In this document: positions 1 through 9,730 of the stretch, one piece after another
Layout of the letters: the number at the start of each line of letters is the position of its first letter
Numbering within the stretch: the first letter of the stretch is position 1
Assembly: GCA_040285825.1 (NCBI GenBank)
Contig: JAUPSS010000004.1
Span: 4,781,658 to 4,845,657, forward strand
Origin: Eukaryota sp. TZLM1-RC
Lineage: Eukaryota; Metamonada: BaSk clade
Direction: 5' to 3'
Length of the DNA: 64,000 nt
Notes under the pieces: generated by a model
Seen by the model: the letters and a program-made list of their open reading frames with translations, nothing else
Databases searched by the model: none
What the model was told of the DNA's origin: nothing
Translations under genes and position numbers: made by a program

Positions 1-469
1 AACGGTATTTTTGAAATCATAGTTGAAAACTGACACAAAATGTGTGATAATTTTTGTTCTTGTAAGTACAAAGGTGCCAAGATACTAGTCTCGACTAAAT
101 TTCGACCAATTTTCCCTCGCTTGTTGTAGTCATTTTTGTCATACAGTTAATACTATTCTACACGATATACTAACGCAATTACTATATACTATTCATCATC
201 AACATTTTACAAAGCAAATTTCTATTTTTTATCAACTAAATATGCTAATTGGTCTTAATACAATGAATGAACTTCTTCTTGAAAAGATTCATGATTGTAT
301 TCATGTCGCTTAACATGTACCATCAAACATCATTAATTGATGTTGTACTGAATTACTATAGATTAGAGGTGATCCTGTGACAGCAACAGATGGTTGTGAG
401 AAAAGACGTAAATGTTAGATTAACTGATTGCACTTTATGTACGTATTTCAAAGCTTTTGAAAAAGGATA
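1..469. other. Gene-free AT-rich stretch at the window start
   Basis: I see no coding region, RNA gene or clear repeat here. It may hold the decayed 5' part of the Fanzor relic that becomes readable from about 470. Confidence 0.5.
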
Positions 470-602
470 AATAGGGCAACTATAAAGTTCGACAAGTAGT
501 TCCAAGGGGTTTGAGGCAGTGGAGTCAATGCAAAACCTTGTGGAATCGAGATACTAATTCTGCTCTAAATACTCTGGAGGTGGTACATCACGTCAAAAAG
601 TG
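470..602 (+). pseudogene. Fanzor (TnpB-like) C-terminal relic, family A
   Basis: One frame reads a short C-terminal piece of a Fanzor nuclease. It contains a lone zinc-ribbon cysteine followed by the RuvC-III motif WNRDTNSALN and ends at a TGA at 600-602. The same motif with nearly the same flanking residues recurs at about 43.8 kb, so this is a dispersed family. Everything upstream (RuvC-I, RuvC-II, first zinc-ribbon half) is missing or unreadable. It abuts a second Fanzor relic of another family that starts at 601. In the Fanzor family these motifs form the RuvC-like active site of an RNA-guided DNA endonuclease; this copy cannot be functional. Confidence 0.65.
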
Positions 603-902
603 AAAACACCACGCAAGGCGTTTCTCAAGTTGTTACAATGTTCCTTTGCAAAGGTGAACTGGTGCAAGATGCTACACCAAAAGATCAATCGAAAAGTTGA
701 TGGTGAAGTTAAAGTTCACAACGCCTATTTCAGTTGTCCGGAATGTAATCAAGTTTGGTCTAGAGACATTTCTGCATCACTAAATCAGCTAGAAATTGCA
801 ATTAGTGAGCACTACTATGAACAAGACCAGAAGCGTTCCAGAGACCGCAAAGAAACTGGCTTCAAAGCTATGTATTGTTCAGAGGAGAAATGGGCTCACT
901 GA
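601..902 (+). pseudogene. Fanzor C-terminal fragment, family B (upstream of SNF8)
   Basis: About 100 codons are open. They match the C-terminal part of the family B Fanzors at 54.4-54.9 kb and 62.5-62.9 kb: a KTPRKAFLK segment, a CPEC zinc-ribbon half, the RuvC-III motif WSRDISASLN and the tail LEIAISEHYY. The RuvC-I and RuvC-II portions are absent. The first readable codon is GTG, so there is no natural start; this is the 3' end of a broken gene. After the stop, 181 bp separate it from the SNF8 start codon. The other two family B copies have almost the same spacing to their downstream genes (186 and 183 bp). The 3' noncoding part here is not visibly similar to theirs. Confidence 0.7.
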
Positions 903-1083
903 GATTGGTGGCCAATTATTCGAGGATTCTAGAACGTCTGTGGACGAACTCACCAAGGATGAAAGTTCTTGGAATAAGTTTGAATGATGCGTGAAGAAAG
1001 TACTAAGTATGCATTTCGGATGAAAACCACACTAGCAGCAATAATTAGGAGATCTTTTTTGCTCCCAATTTTTAAATCAACTT

Positions 1084-1821
1084 ATGCGACGAGGTGCTGG
1101 ATTAGCTGGTCTCCGACAACAACAACAGTTTCAACAACGTGCTCGTGCATTGGGTGAAGAGCTTACTAGTCAAAAACTCGCCGAATTTCGTCAACATTAT
1201 GAGAACTTTCAACAAAAACTACACTCTTTTGCATCCCAACACCGTAAGCGCATTAATTCTGACCCACAATTCCGTTACAGATTTTGGCAAATGTGTTCGG
1301 AACTCAATGTAGATCCTCTATCATCAACAAAGGGTGTCTGGGATCAACTTGGGATGGGTGACTTTTACTATGGATTAGCAGTACAAATTTCTCACATTTG
1401 TCTAGCAACTAGGGAGATTAATGGTGGATTTTTATGTTTAGAAGATTTACGTTCTCATCTCAACAGAAGAAGGCGAGCTGGTAGTGAAAACTCTGTGTCA
1501 GATGATGATATAGAACGTGCCATCAAGTCCCTAAGAGTTTTGGATTCTGGATTTGAATTAGTTAAACTTAATAACAAAACCTTAATTAGGTCAGTACCAG
1601 AGGATTTGTCTCAAGATGAAACGTCTGTTCTCAAAGCTGTTGGAAATAATGGTAAGTTTACACACAATTTCGTAATAGATGCTCTTGGTTGGAATTCGGA
1701 TCGTACTTTTCGTGCTATTAATGATCTTCAAAAAATGGGTTTGGTTTGGGTTGACTTACAAGATGAAGAACCAGAATATTGGATTTTGTCATTTTTATCT
1801 AATTTGAGTTTATCAGAATAA
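1084..1821 (+). CDS. SNF8: ESCRT-II subunit SNF8 (Vps22/EAP30)
   Basis: A 245-residue intronless ORF, close to the usual SNF8 length of about 230-260. The N-terminus is the characteristic RRGAGLAGL segment followed by a coiled coil (about residues 15-60). The winged-helix region includes CSELNVDPLSSTKG and a conserved YYGLAVQI stretch near residue 95, and the protein ends with the second winged helix. SNF8 is the core of the ESCRT-II complex (with VPS25 and VPS36), which acts at endosomes in sorting ubiquitinated cargo into multivesicular bodies. The start is the first ATG. A family B Fanzor fragment lies directly upstream on the same strand. WRNIP1 is convergent downstream. The family assignment is strong. 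Confidence 0.93.
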   Translation: MRRGAGLAGLRQQQQFQQRARALGEELTSQKLAEFRQHYENFQQKLHSFASQHRKRINSDPQFRYRFWQMCSELNVDPLSSTKGVWDQLGMGDFYYGLAVQISHICLATREINGGFLCLEDLRSHLNRRRRAGSENSVSDDDIERAIKSLRVLDSGFELVKLNNKTLIRSVPEDLSQDETSVLKAVGNNGKFTHNFVIDALGWNSDRTFRAINDLQKMGLVWVDLQDEEPEYWILSFLSNLSLSE

Positions 1822-2047
1822 AGATTGTACATAAAGCAATAGTGTTTATCATAGTGTTTTGTTATTAATTCATTAATAGATACACATATACAGCTAAGAG
1901 ACCGCATTTGAAACAAATTGATTAGAACATCAGAACTACAAAAGATATTGTGTAAATAATTAATTAAATTTTAAAAGGAACGACTTGAGAAAAATACCAA
2001 AATTTGATCTTCAAACAAAATGAACACTCAAATTACAGATTGCAAAA

Positions 2048-3454
2048 CTAATGACGACCAGGTCTGTAAAATGGCAACACTTTACGTAATTTTAATGGAA
2101 AATCAACAGGGAGAAAATCAGATGCATCACTTCTTTGAGAGTCAGCAACAACACGATAATCTGGGTTACTTGTATCTCCCACTGGTAAAACATTTCGAAG
2201 GAACAGTGGAACCTCTCCATTGGGAAACTCTTCGACAACTTGAGATGACCCCTTCAAAGCATCGGTAATATCTCTGCTTTTGGGTGCTTCAGAACAGGAA
2301 ATTGTTGCATGGACCAGTGCAAATTTGCACTCTGGGAGTCCAATGTTCTGACAGGCGACAAGCGAAGAGACACACAAGTTCAAGACAGATGAATCAGCTA
2401 TGCCGATATCTTCTGATGCAAAAACAATCAATCTTCGAGCTATAAATAAAGGATCTGCTCCTCCCTCTACCAATTGCATGAGATAATACAATGCAGCATC
2501 AGTTTGACAAGCCCTCATCGACTTGATGAAAGCACTAGTTGTATTGTAAAATAGATCCCCAGATTTATCAAAGAATCGGTGAGTGGATGAGCTCAGTGTT
2601 GTTACATCTTTCACCTGCACTGTGGACCCTGAGCTAGCAGCAGAAAAGACTGCCTCTAAAAGATTCAACGCAGCCCGAGCATCACCAGAGCTATGTTCTG
2701 CTATACAATTTAATGCATCAGCAGCTATCTGAACTGATTTATCAATACAGCAAGTGCCGTCAGGATGTTTAATTGCTCGATCAAGGATTTGGAGAATACT
2801 GTCCTTACTTAAGGAAGTCAACTTGACAATGAGTAATCTGGATCTAAGTGCATTGTTCAGAGCATAGATAGGATTTTCTGTTGTTGCTACCATTAATACT
2901 AAATTGCCCTTCTCAATTTCTAATAGAACATCTTGTTGTGATTTATTGAAAGCATGAACTTCATCCAAGAAGAAAAGGGTTTTTCTGCCAAATTTGGCTT
3001 CATTTTTGGCTTTTTCAAACACCAACCTGACATCAGCAACTTTTGTGTCTTTAGCAGATTTGTAAACAAACCGCCAGTTCCGATTTGATGAGATAATTCG
3101 ACCAATTGTGGTTTTTCCTTAAATTAAAAGTGAAATGGATATACCTGTACCAGGAGGTCCACTCAATAAAATAGATGTAGAGAAATCACGTCCTAGTAAT
3201 TGTCGAACAGGGGAATCATCATTAAGTGATGGCTGGCCAATAAAATCGTCAAAAGATTGAGGTCTGAGACGCTCTGCAAGAGGTTTTAAGCATGGCTGTT
3301 GCTTAAGTGCTGAAGATGTAGAAAAAGTCGACACATCATCATCAGAAAGGTCTATAATTTCATCTGTGCAATTATCGCAGTTGGAACGCTTAGCTGGAGG
3401 TGTAGGAAGAAGACGTGGAAGAGATTGCTTTGGGGATGTAAGGAACCTTTTCAT
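2048..3454 (-). CDS. WRNIP1: WRNIP1/MGS1/RarA-family AAA+ ATPase, two exons
   Basis: This is the replication-fork maintenance ATPase family (yeast Mgs1, bacterial RarA). Exon 1 (3145-3454) holds a low-complexity N-terminus, the family segment ERLRPQSFDDFIGQ (about residues 61-74) and the start of Walker A. Splicing a 27-nt intron (3118-3144, GTATAT...TTTAAG) inside the P-loop restores GPPGTGKTT at about residues 99-107. Exon 2 (2048-3117) carries Walker B (FFLDEVHAF), sensor 1 (ATTENP), the arginine-finger region and the C-terminal MgsA/tetramerisation domain. The total is 459 residues with stop TAG. An N-terminal UBZ zinc finger, as in human WRNIP1, is not evident. It is convergent with SNF8. 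Confidence 0.92.
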
Positions 3455-4005
3455 AGAAACATATTATTAGGGGGTTCCCAATTTTCAGCTAAAACACTTT
3501 TCCGATAGTGACGTTCACATTCCATACACTTGGCACCGTATTTATTGATAAAAGCCCCGTAATTTCAAGCACCATCAATAAAATAGAAATTGTAGAAAAT
3601 ATATGAAAAATTCATTCTTCTAATTATTCAAGTTGAAGAGACAACAAGCGCAAGCGATATGGCTTCTGAAGTCATTGATGCCTCGTTTACTCCCAAAATC
3701 AATGGAAGTCTGGAATTTTTCCATCTAATCAACCTGCTCATATTTAAGTCTTTTGTTGAATTTATGTGACGCTTGGATGACTGAAACCATGTTGCGTATT
3801 GGTACTTATTATTTTAAACAAAATTCTGATCTGTGGTATAGTGTTTGTTTTACTAATACGGAAACATCTATTTAAATATGTGATGGCAAATGGATACCAC
3901 TTTAAGCAGTAGTTCGACAATGTGTCTACTTTTGATGCCTTACAATTGTTTTTATAAAAGGTGGCCAAATTGTGGAGTTATTGTGCTAACATATCATTCT
4001 CAGAA
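3455..4005. other. Intergenic region between divergent WRNIP1 and RSL1D1-like genes
   Basis: About 550 bp with no supported gene. It lies between two divergent start codons, so it should contain the promoters of both. I see no distinctive motif. Confidence 0.5.
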
Positions 4006-4764
4006 ATGTCATTTGTTTTACTACCTTCACCACAATTTGTTATGAAACTCAACAATGTTCCCCAAGCTTTCACTGAGCTTCTGAAGATTACCAACACCAC
4101 AGATGAATCTTCTGATTTATGGGATTCTAATCAGCTTCTTTATGTCAATATTGCCCTCTCGAAAGTACTTCCCCGTAGACAGCTTCCTTTCTTAATGTGT
4201 GTTTCACAACTTGTTCATCACCTCAGTTCTATTCCTCATTCCTTCCGACAAACTGCCCGTATCTGTTTGTTCTGTAAAGACAAGACTACAGAAGAACAAC
4301 AGGAATACCTGAAAGGACTCGATTCACGTATTGAGCGTATCATTACTGTCTCTGAAGTCAGAAATCTTTACAAGACGTATGAACAACGCCGCTCTCTTCG
4401 TGATGAGTTTGATCGCTTTTTATGTGACAATGATGTTTTTGGAATATTAACTAAATTGTTAGGCAAGGTTTTCATTAAAGCTAACAAAATTCCAGTTACT
4501 GTCAGTATCCCACTTGGTGATGATGCCAGAGCACAATCAGCTGTACAAAAAGCCATTGATGGTGTAGACCTCAAGTTGGGTGGCGGTCCTTGTTTATCCC
4601 TACCTGTTGGCAATAATCAGATGGAGATACTACATTTACGAGAAAATCTAGCTGCAATTTGCAAGTATGTCACCACTAAGTTTGGCGAAGATATGATTCA
4701 GAGAATTTGTCTCAAAACCAAAGATTCACCTGCTCTTCCAGTTTATTCTTGTTTACCTGAATAG
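4006..4764 (+). CDS. RSL1D1: Ribosomal L1-domain protein of the RSL1D1/UTP30 type
   Basis: 252 residues from the ATG at 4006; upstream in-frame codons have no ATG. The body fits the nucleolar L1-domain family (human RSL1D1, yeast Utp30/Cic1): an ICLFCKDKT segment, a LYKTYEQRRSLRDEFDRFLCD stretch, LLGKVFIKANKIPV, and the C-terminal segment where RSL1D1 has a GHVGM-like turn. The final part ends with the family-like ALPVYS. These proteins act in pre-ribosome assembly in the nucleolus. The long lysine-rich C-terminal tail of animal RSL1D1 is absent, so UTP30 may be the nearer functional name. The gene is intronless and stops at TAG. Confidence 0.75.
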   Translation: MSFVLLPSPQFVMKLNNVPQAFTELLKITNTTDESSDLWDSNQLLYVNIALSKVLPRRQLPFLMCVSQLVHHLSSIPHSFRQTARICLFCKDKTTEEQQEYLKGLDSRIERIITVSEVRNLYKTYEQRRSLRDEFDRFLCDNDVFGILTKLLGKVFIKANKIPVTVSIPLGDDARAQSAVQKAIDGVDLKLGGGPCLSLPVGNNQMEILHLRENLAAICKYVTTKFGEDMIQRICLKTKDSPALPVYSCLPE

Positions 4765-4823
4765 TTTTAAAGTTAGTTTTTTATTAGTCATACACAGTTT
4801 ATTTAAATTAAATCTTTCTTAGC

Positions 4824-5202
4824 TTACTGATTTGTTGATTTTAAATCTCTAAAGTCTGACATCAGTTGTTTGGTAGATCCTCTTGGCAATGTTTTCTGGA
4901 GAGGAACCTTACGAATTTCTCTGGTAAGACGAATTTCCTCTTCTGACATAGGTTCTTCAATGATAGTGACCCTATCAAAACGTTCTTTGAAAGTACGTTC
5001 CCTCATTACAGGTTCATAATAAGTTTTTGCAGATTCAGTAGGAGAACCCTTCTGACGTTAAATGCAGAGATAATCATACAGAAACTAGTTCTTCATGAAA
5101 ATGTATACATTCCTCAGTATGTTTGTGTTGCTCTTCCTCTGATGGTCGGCCTATTCCTGAAGGAGCGACCTCTTGTGGACTAGGATTTCTTCTATGGAAC
5201 AT
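4824..5202 (-). CDS. Small conserved-looking protein of unknown function, two exons
   Basis: Exon 1 (5080-5202) encodes 41 residues from ATG, and exon 2 (4824-5051) encodes 75 more. They join cleanly across a 28-nt intron (5052-5079) with a GTATG donor and a TTAAC branch-like motif near the AG. The 116-residue product is hydrophilic and rich in Glu, Arg and Lys, with no signal peptide or membrane segment. I do not recognise the family. It is head-to-head with RPS11, with 239 bp between the two start codons, so the two could share a bidirectional promoter. The splice model is what makes it look like a real gene; without it only an ORF of about 60 codons remains. Confidence 0.6.
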
Positions 5203-5441
5203 AAAGATAACAAGTAAATGATAACAAGATGAAGAATGACATATACAAAAGTCCGTAGTGATATACTAAAAGGAACATAATTGGGCCAAACCCAAAGAGT
5301 ATGACCTACATTCTCGAGTTTGAGTTTGAAATCAAAGAAGAAAGGGGAATTGGACCATAAACTGATCAAAAGGAAGAAATTCCTTTTCTTCGGCCCTTTC
5401 TTGTATGTTTCATTTCGCCTCGATTGACCGAAGCTTTTAAA

Positions 5442-5935
5442 ATGGAACAAGACCAAAGAGCATTCCTCAAACAACCCCATATTCCTGTATACAAGAAGAC
5501 CGGTGTCAAGGGTAAGAAGGCCACTACTTCCAGATGGTATTGTGATGTTGGTCTCGGATTTACCACTCCCAAGACCGCCATTGAAGGACGCTATATCGAC
5601 AAGAAGTGTCCCTGGACTGGTGAAGTCAGCATCCGTGGTCGTATCCTCAAGGGTGTTGTTCGTTCCACCAAGATGAACCGCACTATTGTCGTCCGTCGTG
5701 ATTATCTTCACTACATCTCTAAGTTCAAGCGTTATGAAAAGAGACATTCTCACATCTCTGTTCATTGCACTCCAGCATTGAAGGTGAAGGAAGGCGATAT
5801 TGTGACCTTTGGTGAATGCCGGTATGTATCAATATTCGATCTAACTCCAGTCCACTCTCCAAGACCGTTCACCATAACGTTCTTTCAGTCGACGCCCAAG
5901 AACCTCATTCCAAGAAGAAGTTCGTCCTTTTCTAG
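5442..5935 (+). CDS. RPS11: 40S ribosomal protein S11 (uS17 family), two exons
   Basis: Exon 1 (5442-5821) runs from MEQDQ through the S11 hallmarks [41 protein letters not shown] and IVTFGECR. A 29-nt intron (5822-5850, GTATGT...CTAACTCCAG) is spliced in phase 2, and exon 2 (5851-5935) continues with [11 protein letters not shown] and ends in a Lys-rich tail at TAG. The total is 154 residues, normal for S11. It is an essential small-subunit protein near the central domain of 18S rRNA. An earlier in-frame TTG is not the start; the ATG at 5442 is the first one. The sequence is well conserved throughout and shows no damage. Confidence 0.96.
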
Positions 5936-6310
5936 TTCTCTTCAATTTCTTTTTGTTAATTCAAATCCTGAGTGTTTTATTAGTTGTTATAGTAATGTCA
6001 CGATTTTAAAAGCAGTGTTTACTGGCACCATGTGGGATATAAACTTTCTTCACAGATTTTTTTATAGTATCTGTTTTTAGGTATTCGATCCACAGACTTT
6101 GAGTATCAAAGAAGGTAAACGGCTAAGAAGATATAGCGAGAGAGGTTTTGAACAATTTTATTAACAAAATGTAGGCCAAATATGACACTATTACGCAGCT
6201 CAACAATTGATAAAGCTTGAGGTGAGAACATATATAGTGAATCCTCGACATTTCACCAGTAACTTTCAAAAACTCCATTTATCTGGCCTGATAATTTACA
6301 TCATAATTTA
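5936..6310. other. Intergenic, nothing recognised
   Basis: This is the 3' flank of RPS11 up to the first LINE fragment. No ORF or RNA gene is supported. Confidence 0.4.
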
Positions 6311-6618
6311 ACTTGTAAATATTTATTGATCATGCACACTTAATAAAATTAATTCATAACTAATGGGACAAAATTAATTGAACCAAGATTTTTTCTACAA
6401 AATCTTCGTCTGCTTGCTGTCTAGCTAAAGCTTCTCTAATTCGATTGAAAAACCGAGGTAATCCATTAATAATGGCAAATTGAATCCGAGAGCGCCATAA
6501 AAAAATAACAAATCTTTTCATTGTTTTTTCTTGAACCATTTTTAGGAAGTCATTCAAAAAAGTTTCTGCTTCTACTGATAGTCTTCCGTTTATCGAAAAT
6601 GGGAAAGCAATAGAAACT
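6311..6618 (-). mobile_element. LINE family 1 fragment (3' end only)
   Basis: The last ~90 codons and 3' UTR of an RLE-type non-LTR retrotransposon, 5'-truncated. It is recognised by its near identity to the 3' ends of the copies ending at 8631, 11279 and 42612, including the segment LWRSRIQFAIIN and the noncoding tail that reads GTGTGCA or similar. The ORF start at the right side simply reflects the truncation. It carries more differences from the other copies than they do from each other, suggesting an older insertion. Confidence 0.7.
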
Positions 6619-6719
6619 AGTTAATTAAAACTAATAATAGTTAATAAAAACTTGCAAATGTAGTTGAAAAATTACCATTACTCATTTGTTGAATTGTAAA
6701 CATTTGAGAAGCAATTACT

Positions 6720-8631
6720 TTGAGAAGCAAGGTTCATGATGCTGTTAGAGATCAATTATATTGTATGTATCCTTGGATTGTCTCACATAAAAGACTGGCT
6801 AATTCTGAAATTCATAATGTTCATTCAAATGCTGAAAACTTCAAAACGTTAGGACCTCTTTTGTTTTGTTTGGCCATTCATCCTATTCTACTGCAAATTC
6901 AAGAGATGTTTCCTTCACTAAAAATGATTGCATATATGGATGATGTTGTGCTTATTGGTGATTTAAATATTGTGAAAAAAGCAACTGTATGTTTTAAAGA
7001 ATTATTTACCAAAATTGGTCTCCGACTTAATTTACTTAAATGTGTTTTGTTATCGAATTCTCCAGTTTCCACAATAATTGATGATATTGAAATTCAAGCC
7101 AAATTATATTCAATTGATGCTATTCGTCATTTGGGTTCGTTTTTAGGAAATAATGATGAAATTACCAAAAAATCATTTGAAAAGTTGAACTCAATTTCTG
7201 ACAAAATTGACCGAATGATGAATTTAGATATAAAAAAACACATCAAATTTACCATTATAAGACTGTGTTTTAGTTCCAATTTTAATCATATATTTCGATC
7301 TACAAATCCTCTCGTCACTAGACCTTTGGCTCAAAAGTTTAATGAGTTACGTGCAAAAGTTCTGTCTCAATTACTGGGATGTAAAATGTTCCAAATTCCA
7401 GACCATGCTTAACTTAGTCCACATTATGGCGGTTTAGGGTGGACGAAGACTTCTATACTTACCTCGTGTGCTTTTGTTGGTGGATGCAGAAATGCAATCT
7501 TTGAGTTTTCCGAAGGATTTGCAGATTGGGAAGATTTATTGATGGCAACGCAAAGTTCCACTGTTTTTGCATTAAATGAAGAAATTTCAAAAATTGATGC
7601 AGAAAAATGGGGTTGATGCTTTCCCCAATCATTCAATTGCAATATTCCAGAAAAAAATGTTTTAAATTTGAAGTACACTCTTCGAACATTACAGAAAAGA
7701 TTGACTGGAATGTATGAAAAAGATCTTTATAATAATATTTGCAGCTCGGCTGTTTTAAATCAAGATCTTCACTCATTGTTATTGGAAAAGGGTGTTTGTG
7801 AAAACAAGGCGTCAGATTCTTCACTTTTTGTAACCATTGTACCACGAAGATTTGGATTGTGTGCCACTAATGAAGCATTTGTAACAAAAATGAGATTATA
7901 TTTGAACATTCCCATTAACCAATTATTATCAAAAGAAAAATGTATTTGTTCGAATTCACCTCAACTCACTTTGCGCCATGCTCTGAATTGCTCTAAATTG
8001 ATAACTTATCGTTCTTCATTACATGATGCTGTTAGAGACACTGTTTTCAATATGGCACAAACTGCAAGGATATCGTGTATCAAAGAGCCCCTGCTGAAGG
8101 AAACACTTTCTCTGAATAATTTTGGTTCTGATGATAGAGGTGATGTATACTGTGATTGGATTGATAATTCTGAAGCTATTGTTGACTTTGTCTCATGTAA
8201 TGTTGCAAACGATACTTTGGTTCACAGAAGAAAACTTAATCCTGTGACTGCTCTTGATTTTAAAGCAAAAGAAAAACATAGAAAATATGATAAAGAAATT
8301 GAAGATGCAAATGTCGATAGAAATACACAGCTGGTTTTTATTGCTTTCCCATTTTCGATAAATGGAAGATTATCAGTTGAAGCAGAAACTTTTTTGGATG
8401 ACTTCCAAAAAATGGTGAAAGAAAAAACAATGAAAAGATTTGATATTTTTTTATGGCGTTCACGGATTCAATTTGCCATTATTAATAGATTACCGCGGTT
8501 TTTCAATCGAATTAGAGAAGCTTTAGCTAGACAGCAAGCAAATCAAGATTTTGTAGAGGAAATCTTGGTTTAATGATAGTCGTCCCATTAGTTATGATTT
8601 AATTTAATCAAGTGTGCAAATTCAATAAATA
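6720..8631 (+). mobile_element. LINE family 1, long copy: RT plus RLE endonuclease (broken)
   Basis: The largest copy of this non-LTR retrotransposon. From about 6850 it reads the second half of a reverse transcriptase: LGPLLFCLAIHP, the catalytic AYMDD, then LGSFLG and the typical PHYGGLGW. The frame has a TAA at 7411-7413 and a TGA near 7614. An intact C-terminal 301-codon segment (7668-8573) follows, with a CXC...H...C knuckle (CICS...HALNC) and an RLE domain: RGDV, 13 residues, then VDF, followed by K and KY residues, matching the RPD-X12-14-D pattern of R2-like elements. The 5' end is odd: the first codons (VHDAVRD) resemble a segment found downstream near 8025. The tail ends in TTCAATAAATA. 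Confidence 0.8.
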
Positions 8632-9730
8632 CGATTAATTAAAAAAACTTCAAAATCAAAAAATACAATGAACTTTTTTCCAAATTGTCTACCCAACAAT
8701 ATGCAAAACACAATTTGTATCCATTTGTATTTTCTCTATTTGGTTCACTTGCTCCCACGGTTTGCGTTTTTTGGCAGTTTTTGAAATGATTGTGGAATAA
8801 AGAACCAATAGAGAATTTTAGCAAATTGTTTTGGCAAAATATAATTGTGTTTTCTATTTTTTAAGGGATGTTGAAGATGGTTTCTGATGCTTAGCTTTCT
8901 TTTGGACATCACTATAAAAAAGTTGCACCTAGCTGTTTTCTTTTAGGAGAGATAGATTATTGAGATGTTGAGATAGAAGTTGTGTGGTAAATCAATATTA
9001 TTTTAAAAAAACACTTTCTAAAACTTATTTTGTTTTACAGGAGTAATAACAATAGTATTTGACGAGTCATTGGCTTATCTATGTTGATTTTCCAATACAA
9101 ATATCCTCAGTTTCCTTTCACTTTGTAACGCAGTCTGTCTTCTAATTTCTATTACCAAACGACCAAGCCCGAAATATTGAAATTTTCTTAGAATTATTGC
9201 TATTCATTACAATTTTCAAGGAACAATCTATTTCGGTGTTTATATTTAAAATATTGACACTTCATAAATCTTACTGAAAAGCAACTGAGACTTAAAATTA
9301 AAAGCTTCAAAGAAGCATCTGCAATAATAAAAATCTGAATTCTCACATTATTTTGAGGTTGTTGGCCAGCTGTTTTTTCATGTAAAATGCTCACTGACTA
9401 TTCTTCTTCAGAAAGATTTTGTTTTGTCAAAACCATAGAATCAATCAATGAACAAATTTGATTCAATGAAAAGATGCTCTCCTCAACTAGTAGTTACATT
9501 AATTTCATAATTATCAATTCATTGAATGATATTTTCCTTGAATTGTTTCAATACCCTCAGACCCGTTTCTTTTAAACATCTGTTTGTGAATGTTGTAAAT
9601 GAATCTTGTACCAATTCTGGGCGACCTATTGCCATCGTAATAGACTTCCTCCCACAATAGAGTTTCACTTTTCCTCTACAATGAAATACAAACAATAACT
9701 TTTTATTTGCAACGAAAACACTATACACGG
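8632..9730. other. Intergenic stretch with one doubtful small ORF
   Basis: About 1.1 kb, AT-rich. A minus-strand frame of about 50 codons (roughly 9520-9675, ending FKENIIQ) lies just past the end of the secreted papain-like gene. It looks mildly protein-like but has no ATG or splice partner I can defend. An AATAAA at about 9705-9710 on the minus strand could be the polyadenylation signal of that gene. Nothing else is recognised. Confidence 0.4.

Noticed and set aside
1728-2268. Small ORFs between and over SNF8 and WRNIP1 ends (62 and 82 codons)
   Set aside because: They overlap the real genes in antisense and lack any protein-like features.
5151-5765. 204-codon minus-strand ORF across the RPS11 locus
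   Set aside because: It is the antisense shadow of RPS11 and its upstream region; RPS11 is clearly the real gene with a conserved protein and splice site.
6280-6660. Target-site duplication around the first LINE fragment (ACTTGTAAAT / ACTTGCAAAT)
   Set aside because: The repeats are imperfect and the right one is about 30 bp away from the element edge.
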